Positions 27,756-36,834 of a stretch of DNA of 64,000 bases are shown here, piece by piece. Every line of letters begins with the position of its first letter. Position 1 is the stretch's first letter. The notes under the pieces are model-generated. The model did no database searches. It was given only the letters and a program-made list of their open reading frames with translations, and was not told the origin of the DNA. A program made the translations under genes and the position numbers. Origin of the DNA: Streptococcus sanguinis (lineage in GTDB: Bacteria > Bacillota > Bacilli > Lactobacillales > Streptococcaceae); the NCBI RefSeq assembly GCF_019929225.1, contig NZ_JAHZPA010000006.1, forward strand, positions 1,084 to 65,083, written 5' to 3'.

Positions 27756-27781
27756 TCGTTCTATTTTTAAGCTAAAAACGA

Positions 27782-28825
27782 TTAGTTTTGACCAAGAGCA
27801 GCAGCCATTGTTGCAGCTACTTCGTTTTCAAAGTCGTTAGCAGCTTTTTCGATACCTTCACCAACTTCAAAGCGAGCGAACTCAACTACTGAAGCATTTA
27901 CTGATTCAAGGTAAGCTTCAACTGTCTTGCTGTCATCCATGATGTATACTTGTGCAAGAAGTGTGTATGCTTGGTCAACTTTAGTGTTGTCAAGCATGAA
28001 GCGGTCCATTTTACCTGGGATGATCTTGTCCCAGATCTTTTCTGGTTTGCCTTCAGCAGCCAACTCAGCCTTGATGTCTACTTCAGCTTGAGCAACGACT
28101 GCATCAGTCAATTGAGCTTTAGAACCGTATTTCAAGTGTGGAAGAGCTGGTTTACCAACCATTGCACGGCTTTCGTTGTCTTGATCGATGACATGGTTCA
28201 ATTGTGCCAATTCATCTTTGACAAATTGCTCATCCAATTCTTTGTATGAAAGAACAGTTGGTTTCATCGCAGCAATGTGCATAGAGATTTGCTTAGCAAG
28301 AGCATCGTCTCCACCTTCGATAACGGAGATAACTCCGATACGGCCACCGTTGTGTTGGTAAGCACCAAAGTGTTGAGCATCTGTCTTTTCAATCAAAGCA
28401 AAGCGACGGAAAGAGATTTTTTCTCCGATAGTTGCAGTTGCAGATACGTATGCAGCTTCAAGAGTTTCACCTGAAGGCATTGTCAAAGCAAGTGCTTCTT
28501 CGTTGTTAGCCGGCTTGCCTTCAGCGATTACTTTCGCAGTTGCATTTACCAAGTCAACAAATTGAGCATTTTTCGCAACGAAGTCAGTTTCAGCATTCAC
28601 TTCAACAACAGCGGCAACATTACCGTTTACGTAAACACCTGTCAGACCTTCAGCGGCAACACGGTCAGCTTTCTTAGCTGCTTTTGCCATCCCTTTTTCG
28701 CGAAGTAATTCAATCGCTTTTTCGATGTCACCATCAGTTTCAACAAGTGCTTTTTTAGCGTCCATGACACCAGCACCAGATTTTTCACGCAATTCTTTGA
28801 CAAGCTTAGCTGTAATTTCTGCCAT
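27782..28825 (-). CDS. tsf: Elongation factor Ts
   Basis: 347 aa. Nucleotide-exchange factor for EF-Tu. The N-terminal UBA-like domain and signature [19 protein letters not shown] and the core motif [13 protein letters not shown] are intact. Codon bias is strong, as for ribosomal-class genes. It is second in the rpsB-tsf operon, separated by 72 bases that contain a stable hairpin. Length matches streptococcal EF-Ts. Confidence 0.97.
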   Translation of the reverse strand: MAEITAKLVKELREKSGAGVMDAKKALVETDGDIEKAIELLREKGMAKAAKKADRVAAEGLTGVYVNGNVAAVVEVNAETDFVAKNAQFVDLVNATAKVIAEGKPANNEEALALTMPSGETLEAAYVSATATIGEKISFRRFALIEKTDAQHFGAYQHNGGRIGVISVIEGGDDALAKQISMHIAAMKPTVLSYKELDEQFVKDELAQLNHVIDQDNESRAMVGKPALPHLKYGSKAQLTDAVVAQAEVDIKAELAAEGKPEKIWDKIIPGKMDRFMLDNTKVDQAYTLLAQVYIMDDSKTVEAYLESVNASVVEFARFEVGEGIEKAANDFENEVAATMAAALGQN

Positions 28826-28851
28826 TTTTCTTCTCCTATTTTTTAATGTAA

Positions 28852-28884
28852 ATAAAGGAGCTGGGCTGAGCCCCGCCCCTTTAG
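28852..28884 (-). terminator. Intercistronic hairpin between rpsB and tsf
   Basis: On the minus strand AAAGGGGC / GCTCCTTT encloses an inner GGGC-TCA-GCCC. The stem is followed by TATTT rather than a full T run. It could be an attenuator lowering tsf relative to rpsB, or an RNA-processing site. Confidence 0.5.
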
Positions 28885-28897
28885 GTTAGTTTACTGA

Positions 28898-29680
28898 TTA
28901 TTCGTTTGAACCTTCAACAACTTCAACGATTTCTTCGATAGAATCTGCTTGAGTTTCAGTTGCAGCCAATTCTGCTTCTACTGATTCAACGCTATCTTCA
29001 CCTTGACGGCCTTCGATAACAGCATCAGCCATTTTCGCAGTGATTAATTTAACCGCACGGATTGCATCGTCGTTAGCTGGGATGATAACATCGATATCAT
29101 CAGGATCAGTGTTAGTATCAACCATGGCAACCACTGGGATACCTAATTTCTTAGCTTCCTTAACAGCGATTTGCTCTTTATGAGGGTCAACTACGTACAT
29201 CACATCTGGGATGCGAGGCATATCTTCGATACCGCCCAAGAATTTTTCAAGACGAGCACGTTGTTTGTTGAGAAGAGCGACTTCTTTCTTAGGAAGAACT
29301 TCGAAAGTTCCGTCTTCTTCCATGCGTTTGATTTCTTTCAAACGAGCTACACGTTTTTGGATAGTAGACCAGTTTGTAAGAGTTCCACCCAACCAACGGT
29401 GGTTGATGAAGTATTGACCTGAACGTTCTGCTTCTTCTTTGACAGCGTCAGCAGCTTGCTTCTTAGTACCAACGAAGAGGATAACTGCATCGTTAGCAGC
29501 AGCATCACGCATAAAGTCGTAAGCTTGGTCAGCATACTTTACAGTTTGCTGCAAGTCGATTACGTGGATACCGTTACGCTCAGTGAAGATGTACTTAGCC
29601 ATCTTAGGGTTCCAGCGACGAGTTTGGTGACCAAAGTGAACACCAGCCTCAAGAAGTTGTTTCATTGAAATTACTGCCAT
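28898..29680 (-). CDS. rpsB: 30S ribosomal protein S2
   Basis: 260 aa. The N-terminal [27 protein letters not shown] and the region [27 protein letters not shown] are standard S2 signatures. The C-terminal tail is acidic ([20 protein letters not shown]...). First gene of the rpsB-tsf operon, with a leader of about 110 bases behind a strong promoter. AAGGAG precedes the ATG. Confidence 0.98.
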   Translation of the reverse strand: MAVISMKQLLEAGVHFGHQTRRWNPKMAKYIFTERNGIHVIDLQQTVKYADQAYDFMRDAAANDAVILFVGTKKQAADAVKEEAERSGQYFINHRWLGGTLTNWSTIQKRVARLKEIKRMEEDGTFEVLPKKEVALLNKQRARLEKFLGGIEDMPRIPDVMYVVDPHKEQIAVKEAKKLGIPVVAMVDTNTDPDDIDVIIPANDDAIRAVKLITAKMADAVIEGRQGEDSVESVEAELAATETQADSIEEIVEVVEGSNE

Positions 29681-29828
29681 GAGTAAATTCTCCTTTTTGT
29701 TTTTTTCCTCTTTTAGATTTCAGCTCGCAAGACCACCCGAGGGCAACAGTCCCACAATTCATCTAAAATGAGTATTTTGCCATTTACACGGCACCCTCTA
29801 TTATAACAAAAACGCAGCTCTTTGACAA
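29681..29828 (-). promoter_or_regulatory. Promoter and structured leader of rpsB-tsf
   Basis: Minus strand TTGTCA (29823-29828), 17-base spacer, TATAAT (29800-29805). The transcribed leader of about 110 bases contains GGGTGCCGTG, then GTGGGACTGTTGCCCTCGGG then TGGTCTTGCGAGCTG, with several possible stems. Ribosomal-protein leaders of this type often bind the encoded protein; that is an inference here. Confidence 0.7.
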
Positions 29829-29946
29829 GGTGTTTGCCAGATTTTATGCCACTAAGAATGAATTCTACCTCTCATTAGAACATGTATTTCCCGAAGAGTT
29901 CTGAATGGCAGCGTCTAACATTTTCTGCTTTGACTATGAAAGACTC

Positions 29947-29975
29947 TTGACGAAAGCAAGTATTTACGATAGAAT
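29947..29975 (+). promoter_or_regulatory. Promoter of the tRNA-Cys gene
   Basis: TTGACG (29947-29952), 17-base spacer, TAGAAT (29970-29975), 12 bases before the mature tRNA. Confidence 0.75.
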
Positions 29976-29987
29976 AATAAGAGTCGC

Positions 29988-30058
29988 GGCGGTATAGCCA
30001 AGTGGTAAGGCACGGCTCTGCAAAAGCTTGATCGTCGGTTCAAATCCGTCTACCGCCT
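29988..30058 (+). tRNA. tRNA-Cys (GCA)
   Basis: 71 nt. The acceptor stem GGCGGTA / TACCGCC, a T arm with GGTTCAAATCC and an anticodon loop CTGCAAA with anticodon GCA are all visible. Discriminator base T. CCA is not encoded. One anticodon-stem pair is G-U. It is a solitary tRNA gene with its own promoter and terminator. Confidence 0.95.
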
Positions 30059-30075
30059 TCGTAAATATATTTCTA

Positions 30076-30099
30076 GAAGTCCCTCAAAGGGCTTTTTTA
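30076..30099 (+). terminator. Terminator of tRNA-Cys
   Basis: AAGTCCCT / AGGGCTT stem with a short loop and T6, about 18 bases after the tRNA. Confidence 0.85.
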
Positions 30100-30186
30100 T
30101 TGCATTTCCTATTGTTTCTAGCAAATTTTGCTGATATAATATTATAAAAATATCATTCATCATCAGCGAAAGGAAAAAGATTGATT

Positions 30187-30951
30187 ATGAAAAAAGTTAG
30201 CTTCTATGCCCTCAGCTTTCTCTCTCTGCTAGCTCTCTCAGCCTGTATGCCTGCCAAGCAGACACAGCAAAGAAAAAAGACACCTAGCTCCCTCAAAGCT
30301 TCGAAAAGTTCATCCTCTAAGGAAACATCCAGTAAATCATCTAGCAGTAGCTCTAGCACCTATGAAAGTAGTGATGAGGTATTTCAGAAACGTGCTACCT
30401 TTGATCCAGATGATGCTTCTGCACTACAATACATACCAGATGCAGCTTCTATTCCTGAATTAGAGAAAATAAGAAATTTCCATATTTCCACTGGCTTTGT
30501 CATTCAGGTAAACGGAGAGGATATCAATGGTGACAAACCTAAAACGTCTTACGATGAGGTGACAGCGGCTCTAGGCCAACCTACATTCAGCACTGATGAG
30601 AATGACCCTGGCAACTCTGTCAACATCTGGCACACAGACAACGGAGACATTATGTGCTACTTTACCAATAATGTCCTGACAAATTTGAGTTTTAGTCTAA
30701 AAGACGCTCAACCAGCCAAAAGCAGCTATTCTAGCATCACCACATCTGACACTCCCAAGACAGCTTTCGACAAGCTTGGTCGTCCGGAAATGATTATGCG
30801 TTCAGAACGCGATACAACCTTTGTCTATAAAAATTCCAATGACGAACAGTTTAGTTTCTCTACCCAGAACAATCAAATCGTTGGGATAATGTCTACCTAT
30901 CAAATGAAACAAACCAAAGACATTATTGACTCTGTCATTAAGGATAAGTAA
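30187..30951 (+). CDS. Lipoprotein with Ser-rich linker, DUF3862/SmpA-like domain
   Basis: 254 aa from the ATG at 30187. A TTG at 30181 is an alternative, because AGGA is six bases from it and twelve from the ATG. Signal peptide and lipobox LLALSACMP are clear. A Ser/Lys linker (about 30-65) includes a run of eight Ser. The rest contains two similar halves, each with the pattern TSYDEVTAALGQPT / TPKTAFDKLGRPEMI followed by beta strands, as in SmpA/OmlA and BLIP-like domains. Ligand unknown. Single gene ending in a bidirectional terminator. Confidence 0.8.
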   Translation: MKKVSFYALSFLSLLALSACMPAKQTQQRKKTPSSLKASKSSSSKETSSKSSSSSSSTYESSDEVFQKRATFDPDDASALQYIPDAASIPELEKIRNFHISTGFVIQVNGEDINGDKPKTSYDEVTAALGQPTFSTDENDPGNSVNIWHTDNGDIMCYFTNNVLTNLSFSLKDAQPAKSSYSSITTSDTPKTAFDKLGRPEMIMRSERDTTFVYKNSNDEQFSFSTQNNQIVGIMSTYQMKQTKDIIDSVIKDK

Positions 30952-30975
30952 TCTTACAATTGGCTCCAAAAACAC

Positions 30976-31013
30976 AAAAATCCAAGACGTTTTTAGTCTT
31001 GGATTTTATTTTT
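30976..31013. terminator. Bidirectional terminator between lipoprotein gene and nusG
   Basis: AAAATCCAAGAC / GTCTTGGATTTT with A- and T-rich flanks, placed between two converging genes. Confidence 0.88.
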
Positions 31014-31036
31014 GACGAGGATAGCGGCTTCGTCGA

Positions 31037-31573
31037 TTAAAGCTCTGCAATCTGGCTAAGATTAACTTCGGCCACAGTGTCATTGCCAAACATGGAAATA
31101 ATCATCTTGACCTTGTTATTATCAATCTCCGTAATCTTACCTGTATAGTCAGTGAAGGCACCATCTATGATACGAACGGTATCCCCAACCTTGACATCCA
31201 AGTCAAATTCCTGCACTGTTTGACCCATGGAAATGAGAATGTTGCGAATCTCTTCTTCCAAGAGCGGCGTTGGTTTAGAGCGGTTTCCGTGTGACCCGAC
31301 AAATCCTGTTACATTCGGAGTGTTCCGCACGACAAACCAAGCTTCATCTGTCATGACCATTTCCACCAAAACATAACCAGGGAAGCGATTTTCTTCGATT
31401 TCCTTGGTCTTGCCATTTTTCTCTACTTGCACGGTCTGAGTAGGGATTTCCACGCGCAAGATATTTTCCAGCATATTATAAGTCTGAGCGCGCTGCAAAA
31501 GATTTTCTTTTACCTTGTTTTCATAGCCTGAATAGGTCTGCAGTACAAACCAACCTTTGTCAAAACTGTCCAT
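31037..31573 (-). CDS. nusG: Transcription termination/antitermination protein NusG
   Basis: 178 aa. The NGN domain (SFDKGWFVLQTYSGYENKVKENL, FPGYVLVEMVMTDEAWFVVRN, VTGFVG) and the C-terminal KOW domain (VGDTVRIIDGAFTDYTGKITEID) are complete. It binds RNA polymerase and modulates pausing and termination. The gene follows secE by about 340 bases and has its own extended -10 promoter and a leader terminator, so it is not simply co-transcribed with secE. Confidence 0.97.
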   Translation of the reverse strand: MDSFDKGWFVLQTYSGYENKVKENLLQRAQTYNMLENILRVEIPTQTVQVEKNGKTKEIEENRFPGYVLVEMVMTDEAWFVVRNTPNVTGFVGSHGNRSKPTPLLEEEIRNILISMGQTVQEFDLDVKVGDTVRIIDGAFTDYTGKITEIDNNKVKMIISMFGNDTVAEVNLSQIAEL

Positions 31574-31591
31574 GAGTTCATCCTTTCCTAA

Positions 31592-31635
31592 ATAAAAAAG
31601 CCTGCGGGCTTCTGCTTCTTTCTAGCCCTATTATA
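31592..31635 (-). promoter_or_regulatory. nusG promoter with an intrinsic terminator in the leader
   Basis: Minus strand TGG-TATAAT (-10 hexamer 31630-31635) gives a start near 31623. Twelve bases later comes AAGCC-cgca-GGCTT followed by T6 (31592-31611), a full intrinsic terminator ahead of AGGAAAGG and the ATG. This fits attenuation control, perhaps by NusG itself. The 190 bases further upstream hold only a small hairpin, GCTGAC/GTCAGC at 31791-31809. Confidence 0.65.
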
Positions 31636-31829
31636 CCATAATTTCCCCAAATGCAAAGGAATTTAATAACTATTTTCCTGACAAATCAAAGCCTTTTAAT
31701 TCTGCCCCAAAATTCTTGAATCAGCGTTGTCTAGTATGAGAAATTTTTATTTCAAACGATGAATTAGAGATAGATTTGATTTTTTTTAAGCTGACTGAAA
31801 TTGTCAGCGCATAAATAAGTGCATACGTC

Positions 31830-31864
31830 AAAAGCCCCACCTACTCACAATAGATGGGACTTTT
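31830..31864 (-). terminator. Terminator after secE
   Basis: AAAAGTCCCATC / (G)TGGGGCTTTT stem on the minus strand, about 47 bases after the secE stop. Confidence 0.7.
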
Positions 31865-31910
31865 AATGATATACCTGTCGCAGTATTCTTTTCTATTTCC
31901 TCTACAGTTA

Positions 31911-32090
31911 TTAAGAGAAAATATTCAGAATCTGGAAAAGACCGCTTGCCACTACTTTGTCAAAGATATAGATGATTACTACAAAGAATGCAGTGTATTC
32001 CATGACAGAAATAAAATCTGTCCATCTTTCTTTTCGTGTAGGCCAAGTTGTATCTTTCAATAATTTAAAAACATCTTTAAAGAATTTCAC
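31911..32090 (-). CDS. secE: Preprotein translocase subunit SecE
   Basis: 59 aa, too short for many gene finders. It starts at GTG 32090 with AGGAGA eight bases upstream, overlapping the rpmG stop. Protein begins MKFFKDVFKLLKDTTWPTRK, with the conserved SecE motif TTWPTRKE, and has one membrane helix (EYTAFFVVIIYIFDKVV). It clamps SecY in the membrane. Operon order pbp2A, rpmG, secE is the usual streptococcal one. Confidence 0.95.
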   Translation of the reverse strand: MKFFKDVFKLLKDTTWPTRKERWTDFISVMEYTAFFVVIIYIFDKVVASGLFQILNIFS

Positions 32091-32099
32091 AACAATCTC

Positions 32100-32252
32100 C
32101 TATCTAGTTTCTTTATGCAGGGTGTATTTACTGCAATGCTTACAAAATTTATTAACTTCTAAACGCGTTGGTTTTGGAGTGCTACTGAGCTTAACCGAGT
32201 AGTTCCTAGAACCACAGACTGTACACGCTAGACTCGCTTTTTTTAATGCCAT
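32100..32252 (-). CDS. rpmG: 50S ribosomal protein L33
   Basis: 50 aa starting [19 protein letters not shown]. Both Cys pairs (CTVC near residue 10 and CKHC near 36) are present, so this is the zinc-binding form of L33. GGAGG stands five bases before the ATG. It sits 69 bases downstream of pbp2A and just upstream of secE. Confidence 0.95.
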   Translation of the reverse strand: MALKKASLACTVCGSRNYSVKLSSTPKPTRLEVNKFCKHCSKYTLHKETR

Positions 32253-32320
32253 AACGCCTCCATCTTTCTTATTATAGCAGGATTCTATGCTTTTGACAAG
32301 CCGTTCAGCTCTTTTAAATC

Positions 32321-34549
32321 CTATTGAAACCAGCTGGTAACAGTATCCCAGAGGTTTTTCGCTTTCTCAGGAATACCAGTGTCATCAATGGCTTTCTTGG
32401 CTTCATCCACCAGATTTTGAGCTCGGTCCTGAACGTCCTGCAGGAAGTCTTTATTTTCAGTTGTAGTTCCCGTTTCTTCGGTACCATAGGTGTCCACAGG
32501 GGCAATGCCGTTGGCAGCATAGGCATTCTTCTGCCCTTCAAAGGAAGTTCCTTCTGTATATGGCAGAATGCTATTGGCAACATTTCGGAAAACTGCCGAG
32601 GCTTCATTCGCACTGGTCCCAGTCAGATAGTGGGTCTCATCAGTTTTTGGAAAGCCTAGCCACTGGCTGATAACCACATCTGGCGTATAACCAATAACCC
32701 ATTGGTCACCAGATAGATCCGGGTTAAAGTCCGTTTCAGTCGTACCGGTCTTACCAGCCATAGTATAGCCATACGGAGCCGCATAGATACCTGTACCGTT
32801 CGAGAAAGTCCCCAGCATCATGCTGTTCATCTTGTCAGTCGTTGAGCTATTGAGAACTCGGGTAGAGGTTTGGCGATGGGTCTTGACAACCTGACCGCTG
32901 GCATTTTCAATTTTTGTAATGAGATGGGCATCATTCATCACACCGCCATTGGCAAAGACTGAATATGCCTGCGCCATCTGCATTGGATTGGTTGTAACTC
33001 CGCTTCCTAGCGCTACTCCCAAAGTCTTATCAACCTTGTCCATATTCAGACCAAACTTTTTCCCGTACTCAAAGGCTTTGTTAATGCCTAGCTCGTCTAC
33101 AGTTGAAACAGCTGGAATGTTCAGAGATTCTGCCAAGGCCTGATACATTGGCACTTTAGGGGAGCTTTGGATATTGCCGTAGTTGTTGATGGTATAGTCG
33201 CCAAAGGTGGTTCTGGTATTATCTAGCTCCTTATCTGTCGGCCAACCAGCAGCGACGGCTGGACTGTAAGCAACCAAAGGCTTGATAGTAGAGCCGGGGC
33301 TACGAGAGGACTGGGTTGCATAGTTAAAGCTTCTGAAGGTCGATACTTCTGCGCTATTGACTCGCCCTACTAGTGCCCGCACACCGCCGGTTTTCGGATC
33401 CAAGGCAACACTGCCCGACTCAGCCATAGTGCCATCTTCTGCTACAGGAAAGAGAGAGACATTGCTGTAAATAACCTGCATGCTGGCTTGGTAGTTCTGA
33501 TCCAATTCTGTATAAATGCGATAGCCATTATTGACAATCTCTTCTTCTGTCAGGCCATAGTCATTCACCGCTTCATTGATAACCGCATCGAAATAGGATG
33601 GGTAGCGATAGTCTTCTGACTTACCGGCATAAGCATCAACCAGCTGGCCGCCAATTCCTACAGCGGCTGCCTGATCGGCTGTCCCCTGATCAATAAAGCC
33701 TGCAGCAACCATGTTTTGCAGCACCGTATTACGGCGATTGGTCGCATTCTCAACCGAGTACAGCGGATTATAAATCTCTGGTCCTTTGAGCATACCAGCC
33801 AGAACAGCCGACTGGTCCAGGCTGAGCTGGCTAGCCGAGACTCCGAAATATTTCTTAGAGGCATCCTCGACACCCCAGACCCCATTCCCAAAGTAAGAGT
33901 TATTGAGGTACATGGTCAGGATTTCCTGCTTGCTGTATTTCTTATTGATTTCCAGAGCCAGGAAAAATTCCTTGGCCTTCCGCTCAATGGTCTGGTCCTG
34001 AGACAGATAGGCATTCTTGGCCAGCTGCTGGGTAATGGTAGAACCCCCACCAGAGCGACCAGCCGTCAGGATAGCTAGGATAAAACGACTGTAGTTAATC
34101 CCGCCATTCTCATAAAAAGTCCGGTCCTCTGTCGCGATGACAGCATTCTGTAAATCTTGACTAATCTCGGTCAGCTCGACATAGGTTCCTTTCTGACCAG
34201 ACAGGCTTCCCGCTTCATTGCCATCCTTGTCAAAGATGAGCGTGGTAGCTTTAAGGGCATTCTGCAAATCCTTGACATTGGTCGTCTTAGCCACATAAAA
34301 GAGATAGCCGCCGACCACCAGACCAAAGGTCAAGCCGAGAATCAGGAATATCTTGGTCAGATGAAACCTACGCCAAAAACGACGGATAGGGTGCTGAGAG
34401 AGAGGTTTCTTCTTGGTCTTGCCCGAACGGCTGAGACCAGACTTAGCCTGCTCTTCTGTCAGCTCCACCTCCTCTGCTGCTTCTTTTTGAGGTTTCTGTA
34501 TAGTAAAATAATCTACTAATTTTTCAAACAAATCTTTTAAATTCTTCAT
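32321..34549 (-). CDS. pbp2A: Class A penicillin-binding protein 2A
   Basis: 742 aa. A cytoplasmic basic N-terminus and one membrane helix (about 70-92, [20 protein letters not shown]) precede a GT51 glycosyltransferase domain with [18 protein letters not shown]. The transpeptidase domain has the three active-site motifs [11 protein letters not shown] (Ser-x-x-Lys), ESLN and GKTGTTE. It polymerises and crosslinks peptidoglycan. The identification as PBP2A rather than 1A/1B rests on linkage to rpmG-secE-nusG. A C-terminal helical tail (about 690-740) ends in WFQ. Confidence 0.93.
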   Translation of the reverse strand: MKNLKDLFEKLVDYFTIQKPQKEAAEEVELTEEQAKSGLSRSGKTKKKPLSQHPIRRFWRRFHLTKIFLILGLTFGLVVGGYLFYVAKTTNVKDLQNALKATTLIFDKDGNEAGSLSGQKGTYVELTEISQDLQNAVIATEDRTFYENGGINYSRFILAILTAGRSGGGSTITQQLAKNAYLSQDQTIERKAKEFFLALEINKKYSKQEILTMYLNNSYFGNGVWGVEDASKKYFGVSASQLSLDQSAVLAGMLKGPEIYNPLYSVENATNRRNTVLQNMVAAGFIDQGTADQAAAVGIGGQLVDAYAGKSEDYRYPSYFDAVINEAVNDYGLTEEEIVNNGYRIYTELDQNYQASMQVIYSNVSLFPVAEDGTMAESGSVALDPKTGGVRALVGRVNSAEVSTFRSFNYATQSSRSPGSTIKPLVAYSPAVAAGWPTDKELDNTRTTFGDYTINNYGNIQSSPKVPMYQALAESLNIPAVSTVDELGINKAFEYGKKFGLNMDKVDKTLGVALGSGVTTNPMQMAQAYSVFANGGVMNDAHLITKIENASGQVVKTHRQTSTRVLNSSTTDKMNSMMLGTFSNGTGIYAAPYGYTMAGKTGTTETDFNPDLSGDQWVIGYTPDVVISQWLGFPKTDETHYLTGTSANEASAVFRNVANSILPYTEGTSFEGQKNAYAANGIAPVDTYGTEETGTTTENKDFLQDVQDRAQNLVDEAKKAIDDTGIPEKAKNLWDTVTSWFQ

Positions 34550-34710
34550 AAACCTTATTTTATCACCTTATTTAGGTGCAGACAAGAAAGTACCCTATTT
34601 CCTGTCTGATTTTTAGTTATTTTTAAGAAAAAGGGTATATTAAATAGCCGTTTAAAAGCCTCTGCAGCAAGTCTTATCCGACACTGCCTATTTTCAAAGT
34701 TCTGGCTTTC

Positions 34711-34719
34711 TGCTACAAT
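34711..34719 (+). promoter_or_regulatory. Extended -10 promoter giving a probable leaderless mRNA
   Basis: TG-C-TACAAT ends at 34719, six bases before the ATG at 34726. TTTTCA stands 17 bases upstream. The expected +1 is the A of the ATG, and no Shine-Dalgarno is present. Confidence 0.55.
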
Positions 34720-34725
34720 AAATGT

Positions 34726-35601
34726 ATGAAATTTACACTCACTATCCCAGATGGACTGCCCGCTATGACAGTCAAAGAGCTGCTGGAAGAACAATTTCTC
34801 ATTCCACGAAAAATCCGTCATTTTCTGCGGACCAAAAAACATGTGTCCGTCAACGGTCTAGCTATCAACTGGCAGACTGTAGTCAAACCTGGAGATGATA
34901 TCTGCCTGATATTTGACGAGGAGGATTATCCTCAAAAGACAATCTTATTTGGAAATGGCGAACTCGTAGAAGAGCTCTACCAAGACCAACACCTCATCAT
35001 CGTCAATAAACCTGAGGGTATGAAAACCCATGCTAATGAACCAACAGAGCTAGCCCTGCTTAATCATGTTTCTGCCTATGTCGGCGAGACCTGCTATGTC
35101 GTTCACCGGCTGGATAAAGAAACCAGCGGTGCTGTCCTCTTTGCCAAGAATCCCTTTGTCCTGCCCATCCTCAATCGACTGCTGGAAAAGCGAGAAATCA
35201 GCCGCGAATATTGGGCTCTGGTTCAAGGCAAGTTCCCAAGCAAAAAACTGATCTATAAAGACAAGATTGGCCGCGACCGCCATGACCGCAGGAAGCGGTT
35301 AGTCGAACCCCAAAAAGGACTCTATGCAGAGACTCATGTGACTAGGGTCAAGCAATTTGGGCAGGCTGCCTTGGTCAAATGCCAACTCAAGACTGGCCGC
35401 ACCCATCAGATCCGTGTTCATCTAGCTCACCACGGACACCCTCTTATCGGTGACCCCCTTTATCATCTGCAGCCCAAAGGGCGGCTTATGCTCCACGCCC
35501 ATCGGCTGACCTTCACCCACCCTTTTACGCTAGAAAAAATAACAGTCGAAGCCCGCTCTGACAATTTTGAAAAAGTATTGAGCAGTCTGAACCCAAGATA
35601 G
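34726..35601 (+). CDS. RluD-family 23S rRNA pseudouridine synthase
   Basis: 291 aa. An N-terminal S4-like domain (LLEEQFLIPRKIRHFLRTKKHVSVNG) is followed by the catalytic domain with HRLDKETSGAVLFAKN (catalytic Asp) near residue 125 and KTGRTHQIRVHLAHHGHPLIGDPLY near 222. It isomerises specific uridines in rRNA; the exact target cannot be told. It diverges from pbp2A and appears to be read from a leaderless transcript. Confidence 0.93.
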   Translation: MKFTLTIPDGLPAMTVKELLEEQFLIPRKIRHFLRTKKHVSVNGLAINWQTVVKPGDDICLIFDEEDYPQKTILFGNGELVEELYQDQHLIIVNKPEGMKTHANEPTELALLNHVSAYVGETCYVVHRLDKETSGAVLFAKNPFVLPILNRLLEKREISREYWALVQGKFPSKKLIYKDKIGRDRHDRRKRLVEPQKGLYAETHVTRVKQFGQAALVKCQLKTGRTHQIRVHLAHHGHPLIGDPLYHLQPKGRLMLHAHRLTFTHPFTLEKITVEARSDNFEKVLSSLNPR

Positions 35602-35606
35602 ACCAA

Positions 35607-35640
35607 GAAAAGCAACAGTATTCTCTGTTGCTTTTAGTTT
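35607..35640. terminator. Terminator after the pseudouridine synthase gene
   Basis: AAAAGCAACAG / CTGTTGCTTTT stem with a six-base loop, between converging genes. Confidence 0.88.
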
Positions 35641-35675
35641 GGAGTCAAAGCGAGGATAAGCTATGACAGCTTACA

Positions 35676-36650
35676 TCACTGAGCCGGAAGTGCACTGATA
35701 AGTCTGGGTCTGATGGTTTTCTGAAAAGCTATGCTCAGCAAGTAAGACAGTAAGAAAATGATAAAAAAGCCAAAACTATAAATGGTATTCCGAGGCATTA
35801 TCGACCTGAAAATGAAGATAATGAAGGGATGAATGATATAAATCATGGTGGCATATCTCTTGGCGATATTATTCAAAATAGGAATATCAATATCAGTCCC
35901 ATTTCTGACCGCATAGAAGAAAATTGCACTGGACGAGAAAAGGGTACTAGGATAGAGGTCATACTCCGTGCCCATGAAACAGTACTCAAGCAGAATCAAG
36001 CCTGCTATTCCCAAGCCAATCGCCCATTTCCTGACAGAAGACAAGTCGTAGGCTAAAATCCGATCCCGATGCTTGGCAAACTGCATGCCTAGAATAAAAA
36101 AGGGAAGGCCCATAAATAGGAAGTTTCGATAGTAAAGAGTGCCACTAATATTGAACTCAATGTAAAAGGCCAGGACCAACAAGAATAAGGACACACCAAA
36201 GCTAGTTAAGCGGTGAAAATGCTTATAAAAAACCAGATAAAGCGTGTAGATATAAGAAATCGCCAGCAAATACCAGGTCGGTGTAGCAGCTGAGCCAATC
36301 AAGTCTCTGGGACTGTTAAAGAGGAAAAAGTTTGTAAAATCAGACAGGTCTATAGATGCCATCTTTTCTGTTAGTTCTCTGGTCAGCACTAGGTTGACAA
36401 AATGCACAATCGTGTAAAATAGGAGACTGGCAGCTGTCAAAAGAAGCATCTGCTTGAGACGATACTTGACCTTATCCCTAGAAATATTAAAGGAAAAATA
36501 GCCCGACAGCATCATGAAAAAGGGAACTGCAAAGCGGGCCACAATTTGATAAAAAACGCCAAATTGCCCCGGCAACAGAAAGTGTAAGGAAACAATACTA
36601 AAGCAAGCTAGGGCCTTAAAAGCGTGCAAAGTTGTGTTTTCAGTCTTCAT
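35676..36650 (-). CDS. Membrane acyltransferase, acyltransferase-3 family
   Basis: 324 aa with about ten hydrophobic segments. The N-terminal NTTLHAFKALACFSIVSLHFLLPGQFG and RFAVPFFMMLSGYF match the acyltransferase-3 family (OafA/WecH-like), with the catalytic-type His in SLHFLL. Such enzymes O-acylate extracellular or lipid-linked sugars. It lies beyond the galE terminator, so it is a separate unit, but it may decorate the nearby capsule-like polymer or teichoic acid. Substrate unknown. Confidence 0.85.
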   Translation of the reverse strand: MKTENTTLHAFKALACFSIVSLHFLLPGQFGVFYQIVARFAVPFFMMLSGYFSFNISRDKVKYRLKQMLLLTAASLLFYTIVHFVNLVLTRELTEKMASIDLSDFTNFFLFNSPRDLIGSAATPTWYLLAISYIYTLYLVFYKHFHRLTSFGVSLFLLVLAFYIEFNISGTLYYRNFLFMGLPFFILGMQFAKHRDRILAYDLSSVRKWAIGLGIAGLILLEYCFMGTEYDLYPSTLFSSSAIFFYAVRNGTDIDIPILNNIAKRYATMIYIIHPFIIFIFRSIMPRNTIYSFGFFIIFLLSYLLSIAFQKTIRPRLISALPAQ

Positions 36651-36773
36651 GCAGACATTATAGCATGTTTATTATTACAGCTCATCAAGACCAGATTACA
36701 TGCCCATTAAAAAACATATCAATTGATGACATTCTTTAAAAAGTTTTGCATCTGTAGGAGAAGACAGCTCTTA

Positions 36774-36812
36774 TATAGAAAAACTCTTCTGCACTATTAC
36801 AGAAGAGTTTTA
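36774..36812 (-). terminator. Terminator of galE
   Basis: AAAACTCTTCTG / CAGAAGAGTTTT with an eight-base loop and T5 on the minus strand, about 22 bases after galE. Confidence 0.85.
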
Positions 36813-36834
36813 TTCATCTGACTGATATTCCATG

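Noticed and set aside
31791..31809. Hairpin GCTGAC / GTCAGC as a terminator
   Set aside because: No T run on either strand follows it; left as an unexplained small inverted repeat.
31854..32063. Plus-strand frame of 69 codons
   Set aside because: It is the antisense of secE, which has a ribosome-binding site, the family motif and the expected operon position.
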